A program made the translations under genes and the position numbers. DNA of 64,000 nucleotides from JAAGZL01 sp050291365 (GTDB lineage: Bacteria; Pseudomonadota; Gammaproteobacteria; Chromatiales; Chromatiaceae), in NCBI GenBank assembly GCA_050291365.1, contig JBNKJS010000044.1, positions 36,639 through 100,638 of the forward strand, in the 5' to 3' direction. Of the stretch, positions 39,463 to 49,065 are shown one piece after another (position 1 is the first letter of the stretch; each line of letters opens with the position of its first letter). The notes under the pieces were generated by a model. That model made no database searches. It saw nothing but the letters and a program-made list of their open reading frames with translations, and was not told the DNA's origin.

Positions 39463-41160
39463 TCACAATTCTCGTACACCCTTACTAATCCTTCCATAAT
39501 AGTCCTTCCTGAAGTTTTCGAGTGCAATCTCTACTTCCTGATCTTCTGCGCCAAGATGAAGCAGTGCAGCGCGGGCAAGTTCTGCGCTGGCCTCAAGGGT
39601 CTCTGAAACCGTATAGTGCGCCCCAAGTCTTTTTAGATCACAACACTTAACAAGGTCATGCCCACGCGCAAATACAGGAATATCTGGAAAGGTGGAATGA
39701 AGTGAGGATACAACCTGCTCAGCCGCCTCGAAATCGTCAATTGAGACTATTACAAAAGGTGCCTCAGCAACCCCTGCCGCTCTTAGTACTTCGGGCCGTT
39801 GGGCATCTCCAAAATATACTGACTTACCTTCTACACGTTCGCGGTTCACCACAGAAGCGTTACACTCAATTGCCACATAAGGCACTTCCATTAAGTCCAT
39901 GATATAACCGATTCTATGGCCCATTCTTCCAAAGCCAGCAAGAATGACGGGGCTAGCATCTTGCTCTGCCGTGCCAATATTAAAATCCGGTATCGTTGTG
40001 ACAGTTGTGTGTGAAGAGAGGAATATCTGGTGCGCTAATTTCTCCAGAGCAGGCGTTGCAAGCATGCTCAGCAGGACAACAATAAGAAGCTGCTGGAATA
40101 AAATCTCATCCAAAAGCCCCAACCCTTTCGCCAAAGCGAATAAAACCAACGCAAATTCACCACTTTGCGCCAAGAGCAGGGCTATTGAAATTGATACCTT
40201 TTGTTTTACGCCAAACAATCGAGACAAAGGCCAAAGAGTAATAAACTTTACAGCGATTAATGCAAGCACAACCCCGAAAAGCACAAGTGGATTTTTTAGA
40301 AAACTATCGAGATTCAACGACATCCCCATTGTCATGAAGAACAGCCCAAGTAACAGACCACGAAAAGGTTGAATCTCGGCAACAATCTGGTGGCGGTAAG
40401 AGGAATCTGCAATCAGGAGACCAGCAATAAATGCACCCATGGCCATGGATAGCCCGATATTTTCCATGGTCAGTGCTGAACCTAATACCAACAGTAAAGC
40501 AGATGCAGTAAATATTTCCGAAGAGCCATACCGTGCAAGCAGGTTAAACAAGGGATTCAGAATATATCTAGCTGCAACAATAATGAGGAAAAGAATAACA
40601 AGCGCCTCGGCCAATGCAAAAAAAACATCTTCAGCAATTGTTAATTCCGGGGTGGCCATTAATGAAACAAAAGCCAGAAGCGGAACAACTGCCAGGTCTT
40701 GTAGCAGTAATATGGCAACGGAAGGTCTTCCGTACTCTGAAGAGAGAAGCTTTCTTTCCCGTAACAGTTGAAGCACAAAGGCAGTTGAGGAAAGAGCTAA
40801 GGCCAATCCGATCAATAGTGAAACTTCCCACGAAGGATTAAGGAATTCGTGGACTATGATAGTTATCAATCCCCCGGTTATCAGAACCTGGAGCGATCCA
40901 AGACCTAACACCAATCCCCTCATTCTCCAGAGACGGGATGGCTTAATTTCTATGCCGATAACAAATAACAGGAGAACCACACCCAACTCTGCCAGATGGG
41001 AAATCTCATCGTAGTTCTCAATATATCCAAGTCCTGATGGTCCTAATACTACCCCAGCGACTAAAAACCCTGGTATTGCTCCAAGACCTAAGGATTGAAA
41101 CAGAGGCACCGCGATCACTGCCGCAGATAACAGAATGACAATATCGGTCAAATAATCCAT
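39463..41160 (-). CDS. KefB/CPA2-type monovalent cation:proton antiporter
   Basis: 565 residues. The first about 385 residues are hydrophobic with CPA2 landmarks (GLGAIPGFLVAGVVLGPSGL, LGVVLLLFVIGIEIKPSRLW, LALSSTAFVLQLL). The rest is a RCK/TrkA-N domain (ILAGFGRMGHRIGYIMDLME, GDAQRPEVLRAAGV). Such proteins are K+ efflux or Na+/K+:H+ antiporters gated by nucleotide or glutathione adducts. The ligand cannot be decided. It overlaps a truncated antiporter remnant by 13 bases. Confidence 0.9.
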   Translation of the reverse strand: MDYLTDIVILLSAAVIAVPLFQSLGLGAIPGFLVAGVVLGPSGLGYIENYDEISHLAELGVVLLLFVIGIEIKPSRLWRMRGLVLGLGSLQVLITGGLITIIVHEFLNPSWEVSLLIGLALALSSTAFVLQLLRERKLLSSEYGRPSVAILLLQDLAVVPLLAFVSLMATPELTIAEDVFFALAEALVILFLIIVAARYILNPLFNLLARYGSSEIFTASALLLVLGSALTMENIGLSMAMGAFIAGLLIADSSYRHQIVAEIQPFRGLLLGLFFMTMGMSLNLDSFLKNPLVLFGVVLALIAVKFITLWPLSRLFGVKQKVSISIALLLAQSGEFALVLFALAKGLGLLDEILFQQLLIVVLLSMLATPALEKLAHQIFLSSHTTVTTIPDFNIGTAEQDASPVILAGFGRMGHRIGYIMDLMEVPYVAIECNASVVNRERVEGKSVYFGDAQRPEVLRAAGVAEAPFVIVSIDDFEAAEQVVSSLHSTFPDIPVFARGHDLVKCCDLKRLGAHYTVSETLEASAELARAALLHLGAEDQEVEIALENFRKDYYGRISKGVREL

Positions 41161-41408
41161 ATTCGCCTACTGTTTCCAATTATTTGTTTCACACCGCCCC
41201 CTCTATTACCCTCATCCTTGGATCCTGCCTGCAAGCAATCACCGTAACGCCCATGGAACCGCTTCATGATAAAAGGTGGTAACAGCCTGGTAAGTGCAAT
41301 CACTATCATCATGCCCGCGTAGACCTCATTACTAAATATGCCGCTCACTCTTCCTACATACGGCGAAATTAATACCCTATTCACATCATCCCTCACTCTA
41401 CCCGCCAC
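41148..41408 (-). pseudogene. C-terminal remnant of a Na+/H+-antiporter-like protein
   Basis: The readable frame includes ISPYVGRVSGIFSNEVYAGM then MIVIALTRLLPPFIMKRFHG, which resembles the last transmembrane helices of CPA2 antiporters (T-x-L-x-PP motif). A stop lies two codons before the GTG and no upstream transporter exists, so the 5' part has been lost. It lies directly upstream of the intact KefB-like gene, beside a MITE-like element that may mark the deletion. Confidence 0.5.
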
Positions 41409-41413
41409 ATCTT

Positions 41414-41459
41414 ATATTAGAAACAGCTGCTCTCTGACCCGAATGGCACTTACTTATGC
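41414..41459. repeat. Dispersed GGGTCAG-type repeat
   Basis: Reverse complement reads AAGTAAGTGCCATTCGGGTC then AGAGAGCAGCTGTTTCTAAT. Related sequence is found at 36412, 41651 and 59838. Confidence 0.65.
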
Positions 41460-41470
41460 TAAGAACCACC

Positions 41471-41651
41471 GTCATCCCGGCGCAGGCCGGGATCCAGATT
41501 GCTTGATGATGACGGCATCCCTGGAGTATTCGCTACGCTCATCCTTAGGTACGTAAATGGTACATCTGACCCACATGGATGTGGGGAATACAAAAGGATT
41601 GTAGGAACAATCCTTGCCTTGTACCACTTCTCCGGCCTGCGCCGAAATGAC
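41471..41651. mobile_element. MITE-like element, 181 bp
   Basis: Ends are near-perfect inverted repeats (GTCATCCCGGCGCAGGCCGG at 41471-41490; reverse complement of 41632-41651 is GTCATTTCGGCGCAGGCCGG). No coding capacity. The left end itself forms an 8-bp hairpin (ATCCCGGC / GCCGGGAT), a palindrome type common in proteobacterial genomes. Confidence 0.7.
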
Positions 41652-41654
41652 TAA

Positions 41655-41702
41655 AACCCTAAGATTCGTCTTAAGTATGTGCCATTTCTCTCTGACCCGT
41701 TT
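41655..41702. repeat. Dispersed GGGTCAG-type repeat
   Basis: TCTTAAGTATGTGCCATTTC then TCTCTGACCCGTTTTACTCA; abuts the MITE-like element and resembles 59838-59871 in reverse orientation. Confidence 0.55.
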
Positions 41703-41705
41703 TAC

Positions 41706-43688
41706 TCATGACCCAGTTTTTCTCAAGACCTGTAGGATAGCCGGATAATCAAAGCCCCCTGCGATCTGACTCAGCTTCTTTTGTAGCGTTTCATCATGTA
41801 TTGAAACCTTCTTTATTACCTTGTTAATGTGATCTCTGTCCAGGTTTTCCAGCGCCTCGATTAGCTCACAACGCAAGGCATCCGGTAGCCCTTCCAACAT
41901 ATCCGGGGTTAATGTCACATCCTGCTCTTGCAGTTCGGGTGCGCCATCATAAATATATTTCACACCAAGGTGTTTCCCCATGCAGTCATATATTTCGCTC
42001 GCACGGAAGGGCTTGCGCACATTGTCGTCCATGCCGACAGCGAGCATTTTGTTGAGTTCTTCAGTAAACACCGAGGCGGTTACCGCGACGATCTTTACCT
42101 CCTTGCCGCCGGGCAGTTCACGGATACGTCGTGTTGCTTCCATGCCATCCATCACCGGCATACGTCGATCCATCCAGATGAAGTGCGGATGCCAGCTCTG
42201 AAACAGTTGTACCCCCTGCTCGCCGTTCTCGGCTATCTTGATATGAAAACCTACAGTCTCCAGCAGCCGGGCCAACAATAACTGATTATCGCGCTGGTCT
42301 TCCACGATAAGGATGCGGTATTCCGGCTGGTTGGGAGCAATCCCTACCACCTCGCCCATTTCTATCTGCTCAGGTCTACTGATATCGCTCTCCTTCGCTT
42401 CCATCAGCGGCAGTACAACCCGAAACAGTGAGCCCTTTCCAAGAGTACTTTCCAAGCTGATGCTCCCGCCCATCATCTCTACGAATTGGTGCGTGATGGT
42501 CAACCCAAGCCCTGTGCCCTTGGCGACACCCTGACCACTCAGCTGTGTAAAGGGATCGAAGATGAGCTGCTGGTCTTCAGGGGAGATGCCGACGCCGCTA
42601 TCCTCAACCTCTATCAGTAGGTGGGAGATTCTGTTTTTCTTCGTTCCCAGGCGCAGGGTTACACCTCCATGTTGGGTGTATTTGATCGCGTTGCCCAGCA
42701 GGTTAATCAGTATCTGATTCAGTCGTATTTCATCACCTATGATGTAACGTGGGAAGTCGGATGACTGGTCGATCAACAGTTGCAAACCGTGCACCTTCGC
42801 ACGTTGCGCCATCATGTCTGTGACGTCCCGCACCATTGCGCCCAGATCGAACGGCAGGTTCTCCAGTTGTATCCGCCCGGCCTCTATCTTGGCCATCTCC
42901 AGAACATCGTTGATCAGGGTCAACAGGTGTTTGCCGCTACGGTTAATGATATCGATGCTCTGCTGATCGCTATCTGGCAGTTGCGGGTCTTTTCTCATAA
43001 GACTGGAGAATCCAAGGATGGCATTTAGCGGAGTGCGCAGTTCGTGGCTCATGTTAGCGAGAAATACACTCTTCGCCTTGTTCGCCGCATCTGCCGCATC
43101 ACGCGCCAGGACCAGCTCGGCGGTGCGTTGCTGGACCTCTTCCTCAAGGCTATCCTTTAAGCGCAGCAGCTCTGCTTCTGCCTGCTTGCGTTCGGCAATC
43201 TCCTTTTCGAGAGAGTGGACCACGCTGTCCAGCTCGGCAGTCCGTTCCTGGACTTTATGTTCCAGTTCTATGCGAGCCTGGCGCAATGCCTCCTCGTTTT
43301 CTTGCCGCTCTATGGCATACAGCATTGAGCGTATCAGCAAATCACTGTTAATCTGCCCCTTGACCAGATAATCCTGCGCCCCTGCCTGCACGGCCTGCAG
43401 AGCCACATCATCCTCCCCCTGACCTGTCATAACCAGTACGGCGACCGACTGCGGGACGCCTGCACGCAGGTGCCGCAGGGTATCTAACCCCATACTGTCG
43501 GGAAGCCCCAGATCCAGCAGCACCAGATCAATGCCCCCTTCTGCCAAACGCTGCAACCCGGCAGCGAGAGAGTCAACCCATTCCAGATCACAGCGCAGAC
43601 CCCTGGCCTCCGCAAGCATCTCCTGCGTCAATCGCGCATCGCCTGGATTGTCTTCAATCAGCAAAACTGTGATCTGTTTTCGGCTCAT
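41706..43688 (-). CDS. Hybrid histidine kinase with N-terminal receiver (REC-HisKA-HATPase-REC)
   Basis: 660 residues, soluble. Receiver 1 at about 5 to 125 (LIEDNPGDARLTQEM, LDLGLPDS), long coiled coil with two repeated QERTAEL segments, HisKA with SHELRTPLNAILGF at about 215, HATPase (NLLGNAIKYTQHGGV, GTGLGLTI), receiver 2 at about 455 to 570 (WMDRRMPVMDG), and an all-helical C-terminal domain of about 65 residues ending FDYPAILQVL. The tail recurs in the other hybrid kinases here. It follows the Rcp1-like regulator by 7 bases and is probably a phosphorelay partner of the membrane kinase upstream. Confidence 0.92.
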   Translation of the reverse strand: MSRKQITVLLIEDNPGDARLTQEMLAEARGLRCDLEWVDSLAAGLQRLAEGGIDLVLLDLGLPDSMGLDTLRHLRAGVPQSVAVLVMTGQGEDDVALQAVQAGAQDYLVKGQINSDLLIRSMLYAIERQENEEALRQARIELEHKVQERTAELDSVVHSLEKEIAERKQAEAELLRLKDSLEEEVQQRTAELVLARDAADAANKAKSVFLANMSHELRTPLNAILGFSSLMRKDPQLPDSDQQSIDIINRSGKHLLTLINDVLEMAKIEAGRIQLENLPFDLGAMVRDVTDMMAQRAKVHGLQLLIDQSSDFPRYIIGDEIRLNQILINLLGNAIKYTQHGGVTLRLGTKKNRISHLLIEVEDSGVGISPEDQQLIFDPFTQLSGQGVAKGTGLGLTITHQFVEMMGGSISLESTLGKGSLFRVVLPLMEAKESDISRPEQIEMGEVVGIAPNQPEYRILIVEDQRDNQLLLARLLETVGFHIKIAENGEQGVQLFQSWHPHFIWMDRRMPVMDGMEATRRIRELPGGKEVKIVAVTASVFTEELNKMLAVGMDDNVRKPFRASEIYDCMGKHLGVKYIYDGAPELQEQDVTLTPDMLEGLPDALRCELIEALENLDRDHINKVIKKVSIHDETLQKKLSQIAGGFDYPAILQVLRKTGS

Positions 43689-43695
43689 ACCATTC

Positions 43696-44142
43696 TCAAA
43701 CCGTAGGTAGCCTTACGATGGTCAGCCAGAACTCCTCCACTGCACTCACCACTTTTATGAACTGCTCAAAATCAACAGGCTTGGTAATGTAGCAGTTCGC
43801 GTTAAGGTTATAGACTTTCAACACATCTTCCTCCGCCTGTGAAGTAGTAAGGACCACCACAGGAATTCTTTTCAGATCAGGGTCAGCCTTGATCTGGGCC
43901 AGCACTTCGCGTCCGTCCATTTTGGGTAGGTTCAGATCAAGCAAGATGAGGTCTGGACGGGGCATGTCGGCGTAGTCACCCTCCCGGCGCACGAATGCCA
44001 TGGCAGCTTCGCCATCTTCCACCACGTGCAGACTGTTCCTTATTTTCCCCTCCCTGAGGGCTTCCTGCGTCAGCCGCACATCCCCGGGATTGTCTTCCAC
44101 CAGCAGTATCTCGATAGATTTTGTATCTGCTCCATAATTCAT
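43696..44142 (-). CDS. Rcp1-type single-domain response regulator
   Basis: 148 residues, one receiver domain: acidic LLVEDNPGDVRLTQEAL, phosphorylation Asp in LILLDLNLPKMDGREVL, conserved Thr/Ser and Lys in VVLTTSQAEEDVLK and CYITKPVDFEQF. No output domain. Such regulators relay phosphate from membrane or phytochrome-like kinases. Lies between a membrane kinase and a REC-kinase hybrid, consistent with a shuttle role. Confidence 0.93.
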   Translation of the reverse strand: MNYGADTKSIEILLVEDNPGDVRLTQEALREGKIRNSLHVVEDGEAAMAFVRREGDYADMPRPDLILLDLNLPKMDGREVLAQIKADPDLKRIPVVVLTTSQAEEDVLKVYNLNANCYITKPVDFEQFIKVVSAVEEFWLTIVRLPTV

Positions 44143-44156
44143 AATGATGTTTCTCC

Positions 44157-45782
44157 TTATTTTTTCGGGATGGTAAAACTGAATTTTGTGCCACTTCCGG
44201 GTTCAGATTCCGCCCAGATGGTGCCACCGTGCCGCTCCACGATCTTCTTGCAGATTGCAAGTCCGAGACCGGTGCCAGGGTAAGTGCCACGGCCATGCAA
44301 CCTTTGAAACAACAGAAAAATCCGATCCAGATGCTGGGCCTCAATTCCAATCCCGTTATCCTGAACAGAGATATGCCAGTACTCATCCTTTAGTTCGGCA
44401 TGAATATTTATCTCTGGCTCCTCGTCACGGTGAAATTTGATAGCATTAGAGATGAGGTTCTGTAACAGCTGCGTTAGTTGAGTAACGTCCCCCACCACGG
44501 TTGGTAAGGGAGAGTGGGTAATCTGGACGCCGCTTTCCCTGACTACCACCTGAAGATTATCCGTCACCATTTCCAGCACCTGCTCCAGGTCTATGGACTG
44601 GAATGGTTCGGCACGGGTTGTGATGCGCGAGTAGGCAAGCAGATCTTCGATCAGAACCCGCATGCGCTTTGCTCCATCCACGGCAAAGCCAATGAACTCC
44701 CTGCCATCGGAATCAAGTTTATCCTTGTAGCGCTTTTCTATAAGTTGTACATAACTTGCCACCATCCGCAGGGGCTCCTGCAGGTCGTGTGAGGCGACAT
44801 AGGCAAACTGCTCAAGTTCGGTATTGGAGCGCGCCAGTTCCCCTGTCCGTAGCACCAGCTGGGCTTCTGCCTGCCGCCGTTCCTCCACCTCTTTTCCCAG
44901 TTGCTCGTTGCTTTGCTGTAGTTCGCTGGTACGCTCCTGCACACGCTGCTCCAGTTCCAGGTGAGATTTGTGCAGTCCCTCCAGGGTCTCCTTGAGCTGG
45001 CCAGCCATGAGGATGAACGACCCGGCCAGCACCCCAATCTCGTCCTGGCGCGACGCGATACCACTCAATGAGCTCGTGTCCATATCGCCTGCAGAGACGG
45101 TACGCGCCACAGCAGTAATAGTGGACAACGGGGCCGTGATGCTACGGCCTATGGTATACCCCAGCGCAACCGCAAGGAGCACGCCGAAGATGCCGCCAAA
45201 GGCCATCGCCCATTTGCTACGATCAAACCGCCGATCCCCCTCGGCCTTTAGTTCAATGCCCACACGTACCTGAATCTCGCTGAGATTTGTCAAGATCTCG
45301 TCCACAATTCGCTGGGTGGTAAAAACTCTGCCTCCTGACTTGATACTCCGGATGGCAGACTCGGTGTTGCCCCCATTGACCAGCCGCACCTCCTCCGCCA
45401 CCGCCTCCAGGTAGTTAGTCCATGCCAGATTAAACCTATTCAGGGCCTCTTTCTCCTCCGGCACCAGGTGTGTTGCTCCATAAAGCTTCATATTCTGGTC
45501 GACGGATTGAATTTGCCTGGCCATATCTTGCTCGAGTTCTGCGCGATCTTCCGGAAACATGATGAACCTGGACAAATCCAGCTTCAGCTTGAACTGCGCA
45601 CCGTTTACGTTCCCCAACTGCTGAGCAGGCACCAGCCGGTCTGTATACATCCTGGTCATGCCGGCGTTGACGAGCTTTATGCTCTGGTAGCCTTCAAATG
45701 CCACGGCCACAATAATGAGCGCGATTGCCAGAAAGGTCGCAATCAATTTCGTTCCCGTCTTGAGATTATTGAATCCTGTCAT
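44157..45782 (-). CDS. Membrane histidine kinase (4HB sensor-HAMP-HisKA-HATPase)
   Basis: 541 residues. Transmembrane helix at about 12 to 30, a helical periplasmic domain (about 33 to 188, chemoreceptor-like), second helix about 192 to 212, HAMP (ITAPLSTITAVARTVSAGDM), coiled coil with QERTSELQQS, phytochrome-type HisKA (YVASHDLQEPLRMVASYVQL) and HATPase (HWHISVQDNGIGI-like WHISVQDNGIGIE, GTGLGLAICKKIVERHGG). It lacks a receiver. The next gene is an Rcp1-like regulator 14 bases away, its likely target. Confidence 0.92.
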   Translation of the reverse strand: MTGFNNLKTGTKLIATFLAIALIIVAVAFEGYQSIKLVNAGMTRMYTDRLVPAQQLGNVNGAQFKLKLDLSRFIMFPEDRAELEQDMARQIQSVDQNMKLYGATHLVPEEKEALNRFNLAWTNYLEAVAEEVRLVNGGNTESAIRSIKSGGRVFTTQRIVDEILTNLSEIQVRVGIELKAEGDRRFDRSKWAMAFGGIFGVLLAVALGYTIGRSITAPLSTITAVARTVSAGDMDTSSLSGIASRQDEIGVLAGSFILMAGQLKETLEGLHKSHLELEQRVQERTSELQQSNEQLGKEVEERRQAEAQLVLRTGELARSNTELEQFAYVASHDLQEPLRMVASYVQLIEKRYKDKLDSDGREFIGFAVDGAKRMRVLIEDLLAYSRITTRAEPFQSIDLEQVLEMVTDNLQVVVRESGVQITHSPLPTVVGDVTQLTQLLQNLISNAIKFHRDEEPEINIHAELKDEYWHISVQDNGIGIEAQHLDRIFLLFQRLHGRGTYPGTGLGLAICKKIVERHGGTIWAESEPGSGTKFSFTIPKK

Positions 45783-45852
45783 TTTTTAACTCCGTATCGG
45801 TATTGTCTGGTGGCCCGTGACATCCTGGCGTTTCCACATTTGGCATGAGCAC

Positions 45853-48800
45853 TCATCTATCCTTCTGCAAGGCCTGTAGGATAGCTGGATAATCGTAGTT
45901 CTCGGCCAGATGACTCAACGGCTTTTGCAGTGTTTTATCGTGGGTTGCAACCTGCTGGATAATCGCTTCAATACGCGCACTATTCAGGCTCTCTAGCGCC
46001 TCCACAAGATCGTGCCGTAACGCCTCAGGCAGATTCGTCAACATCTCCGGCGCCAGAGTCACATCTTGCTCTTGCGTTTCTGACACACCCTCGTAAAGGT
46101 ATTTAACACCCAGATGCTTCGACAGGCAGTTATAGATTTCTGCCGCGCTGTAGGGCTTTCGCATATAGTCGTCCATGCCAGCTGCAAGTATCTCTTTACG
46201 TTCTTCTGCAAACGCCGAAGCGGTTACCGCGACGATCTTTACCTCCTTGCCGTTGGGCAGTTCACGGATGCGTCGCGTCGCCTCCATGCCATCCATCACC
46301 GGCATACGCCAATCCATCCAGATAAAATCTGGTTTCCAGCTCTGAAAAAGCTGTACTCCCTGTTCACCATTTTGTGCCAATTTGGTCTTGAAGCCCACGC
46401 ACTCCATAAGTTTGGTGAGAAGGATTTGATTGTCACGCTGGTCTTCAACGATGAGGATGCGATATTCGGGTTGGCCGGGGGCAAGCATCACCAATTCACC
46501 CATGTCGGTCCGCTCCGGCTTGCTGATATCGCTCTCCTTCACTTCCTGCAGCGGTAGATCAATCCTGAATAACGATCCTACATCGGGCGTGCTTTCCAGA
46601 CTGACGCTTCCATCCATCATCTGTACAAATTGACGCGTAATGGACAGTCCGAGTCCTGTGCCCCTGCTGTCGTCCTGCTCACCCAGCCGCACAAAGGGCT
46701 GAAACAGGCGCTGCTGATCTTCCGTGCTAATGCCGGGGCCGGTATCCGCAACCTCGATTTGAAGGTGGGCTGCTTCGTTTTTCTTCGTACCCAGTCGAAG
46801 GGTAATACCCCCCTGTAGGGTAAATTTGACAGCGTTACCTAAAAGATTTATCAGAATCTGGCGTAGGCGAGCCTCGTCGCCAACAATATATTGCGGAAAA
46901 ACAGAAGATTGGTCCACTTGCAACCACAACCCTTTCTCCTCGGCACGCAGCCTCATCAAATCCACGACATCGCTCACCATAGTACTGAGGTCAAAGGGAG
47001 CGTTCTTAAGCTCCACGTGTCCTGCCTCTATCCTGGCGATTTCCAGCACGTCATTAATGAGCGCCAGCAGGTTCTCGCCACTTCGACTGATAATCTCGAG
47101 AGGTTCACGCTGGTCATGCGGTAGATCTGGATCGCGGCGAACAAGTGTGGAAAATCCTAGAATAGCGTTAAGGGGCGTGCGCAGTTCATGGCTCATGTTG
47201 GCCAGGAAGACACTCTTGGCCTTGTTTGCCGCCTCAGCGGCATTACGCGCCAACTGCAGCTCGCTGGTGCGCTCCTGTACCGTCACCTCCAACTGATCCT
47301 TGTAATGCACCAGCTCATCTTCTGCTTGCTTGCGCTTGGTGATGTCTGCAATATTTCCTATGAGTCGAACCACCTTTCCGTCTTCAAAAATGGGTTGCGC
47401 TGTGGTACGAATCCACAGCTCTCTTCCCTTAAACGTAGTGAAGGGTAGTTCAAGATCATAGGCTTCACCCTTGTCACAGGCATTCTGAAATACCTCAAAT
47501 ATAACCTGTCTGTCTTCTTCGTTGTAACACTTCAGACTTTCGGACAAATGATCAATTTCCGGATCGTCAGGTAGATCATGTATATGGTAAAGCTCCTCTG
47601 TCCAGAACGACTTGCGAGATTTTACATCGAATTCCCACCCACCCACTTGGGCAAGATGCTGCGAGGCGCTCAGCAATGCCTCACTCTTTTTCAATGCCTC
47701 TTCCGTCTGCTTGAGTTCGGTGATATCCAACCAGGTTTCCACCGCACCTACTACGTTACCGTCAGCGTCATTTATCGCGGAGGCGGTGAAAAATAGCCAC
47801 AACCCATCCTTACCCAGTGCGGGAAAAAAGTCTATTGCCTCATATGCTCCTTCCAGCAGCCTGGATTTTGCAAATTTTCCGGCATACCATTTAGGAATCT
47901 GATCTACGGCGCCATCAATGAGCAGATCAGCCATGCAAGGTCGCTTCTCTGGATAAAATGCTGGCCACCAGTTATCGGTACCCAGCACATCCTCAGCCTT
48001 GATTCCGCTACTTTCCTCAATCGCTCTGTTCCACGCAATCACGTTGTGATCCTTGTCGATGACAAACTGTGGAACCGGAGAACCATCGAGAATATTCCTC
48101 AACAGCTTTTCATTCTTGCGTAACTCTTCTTCGGCCTGCTTGCGCTCGGTAATATCCTGCAACGTTTCTACGGCACCAACCACATTGCCTTCGAAATCTG
48201 TTATCGCTAAAGCAGAAAAATTCAACCACATCCCATCATCCCCCATCGCAGGGAAGAAATCTGTCGCCTCATAGGCACCATGCAACAACCTGGATTTGGC
48301 ATACTTTCCTGGATACCACTGTGGAATTTGATCTTCAGCTCCGTCCACCAACAGATCAGCCAGGAGTGGCCGCTCGTACTCATAAAATGGCGGCCACCAA
48401 CGCTTAGTGCCTATAACATCCGCCGCCTTAATTCCGCTATATTCCTCAATCGCCCTGTTCCAGAAAAGCACAATATGATCCCTGTCGATGACCACCACAG
48501 GAACCGGAGAGGCATCGAGAATATCTCTCAACATTTTTTCACTCTTACGCAACCTCTCCTCGGCCTGCCTGCGCTCAGTGATGTCGCTCAATAGCCCGGT
48601 CAGACCGACCACCACCCCCTCCTCCAGCAGCGGACGGCTGGATGAACGCACATACCGATAAGAGCCATCGCTGCATACCACTCGAAACTCTTGTGGCACT
48701 AGTATGCCGCGCAGAACTCTGGAAAAAGCGGCTTCTACTGTGACCACATCGTCGGGGTGCAGATACTTTTCGAATGTATTGCCAATAACCTCTTCAGGTA

Positions 48801-49065
48801 GATACCCACACAGGCTCTGTATGACCGGACTGATATAGGTAAAAGTACCGCCAACATCCAGACTAAAGATCACATCATTGATGTTCTCCACCAGAGTACG
48901 GTAGCGTGCCTGGCTGTCCGCCAATTCGTGGTGCGACGCCTCCAGATCCAGAAGCTTTTTCTGAAGTTGTGGATAGTAACTTTTGCGGATAGAGCGCTCA
49001 CCCAGCCCGATGATCTTATCGCGCAGTGAAAATACTCCCGCTTCAGATTCAGAGCGCTTTTTCAT
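45853..49065 (-). CDS. Multi-PAS hybrid histidine kinase (ErcS-like partner of ErcA)
   Basis: 1070 residues, no transmembrane helix. Four PAS domains (about 50-170, 180-300, 310-440, 450-575); PAS 2 and 3 are near copies (WNRAIEEYSGIKAADVIGTK and WNRAIEESSGIKAEDVLGTD). HisKA (SHELRTPLNAILGFSTLV), HATPase, receiver (WMDWRMPVMDG) and the shared helical tail ending YDYPAILQAL. The start overlaps the end of the ErcA-like gene by 17 bases. Soluble multi-PAS kinases beside ErcA control ethanol or alcohol oxidation in Pseudomonas; a comparable role is inferred. Confidence 0.9.
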   Translation of the reverse strand: MKKRSESEAGVFSLRDKIIGLGERSIRKSYYPQLQKKLLDLEASHHELADSQARYRTLVENINDVIFSLDVGGTFTYISPVIQSLCGYLPEEVIGNTFEKYLHPDDVVTVEAAFSRVLRGILVPQEFRVVCSDGSYRYVRSSSRPLLEEGVVVGLTGLLSDITERRQAEERLRKSEKMLRDILDASPVPVVVIDRDHIVLFWNRAIEEYSGIKAADVIGTKRWWPPFYEYERPLLADLLVDGAEDQIPQWYPGKYAKSRLLHGAYEATDFFPAMGDDGMWLNFSALAITDFEGNVVGAVETLQDITERKQAEEELRKNEKLLRNILDGSPVPQFVIDKDHNVIAWNRAIEESSGIKAEDVLGTDNWWPAFYPEKRPCMADLLIDGAVDQIPKWYAGKFAKSRLLEGAYEAIDFFPALGKDGLWLFFTASAINDADGNVVGAVETWLDITELKQTEEALKKSEALLSASQHLAQVGGWEFDVKSRKSFWTEELYHIHDLPDDPEIDHLSESLKCYNEEDRQVIFEVFQNACDKGEAYDLELPFTTFKGRELWIRTTAQPIFEDGKVVRLIGNIADITKRKQAEDELVHYKDQLEVTVQERTSELQLARNAAEAANKAKSVFLANMSHELRTPLNAILGFSTLVRRDPDLPHDQREPLEIISRSGENLLALINDVLEIARIEAGHVELKNAPFDLSTMVSDVVDLMRLRAEEKGLWLQVDQSSVFPQYIVGDEARLRQILINLLGNAVKFTLQGGITLRLGTKKNEAAHLQIEVADTGPGISTEDQQRLFQPFVRLGEQDDSRGTGLGLSITRQFVQMMDGSVSLESTPDVGSLFRIDLPLQEVKESDISKPERTDMGELVMLAPGQPEYRILIVEDQRDNQILLTKLMECVGFKTKLAQNGEQGVQLFQSWKPDFIWMDWRMPVMDGMEATRRIRELPNGKEVKIVAVTASAFAEERKEILAAGMDDYMRKPYSAAEIYNCLSKHLGVKYLYEGVSETQEQDVTLAPEMLTNLPEALRHDLVEALESLNSARIEAIIQQVATHDKTLQKPLSHLAENYDYPAILQALQKDR

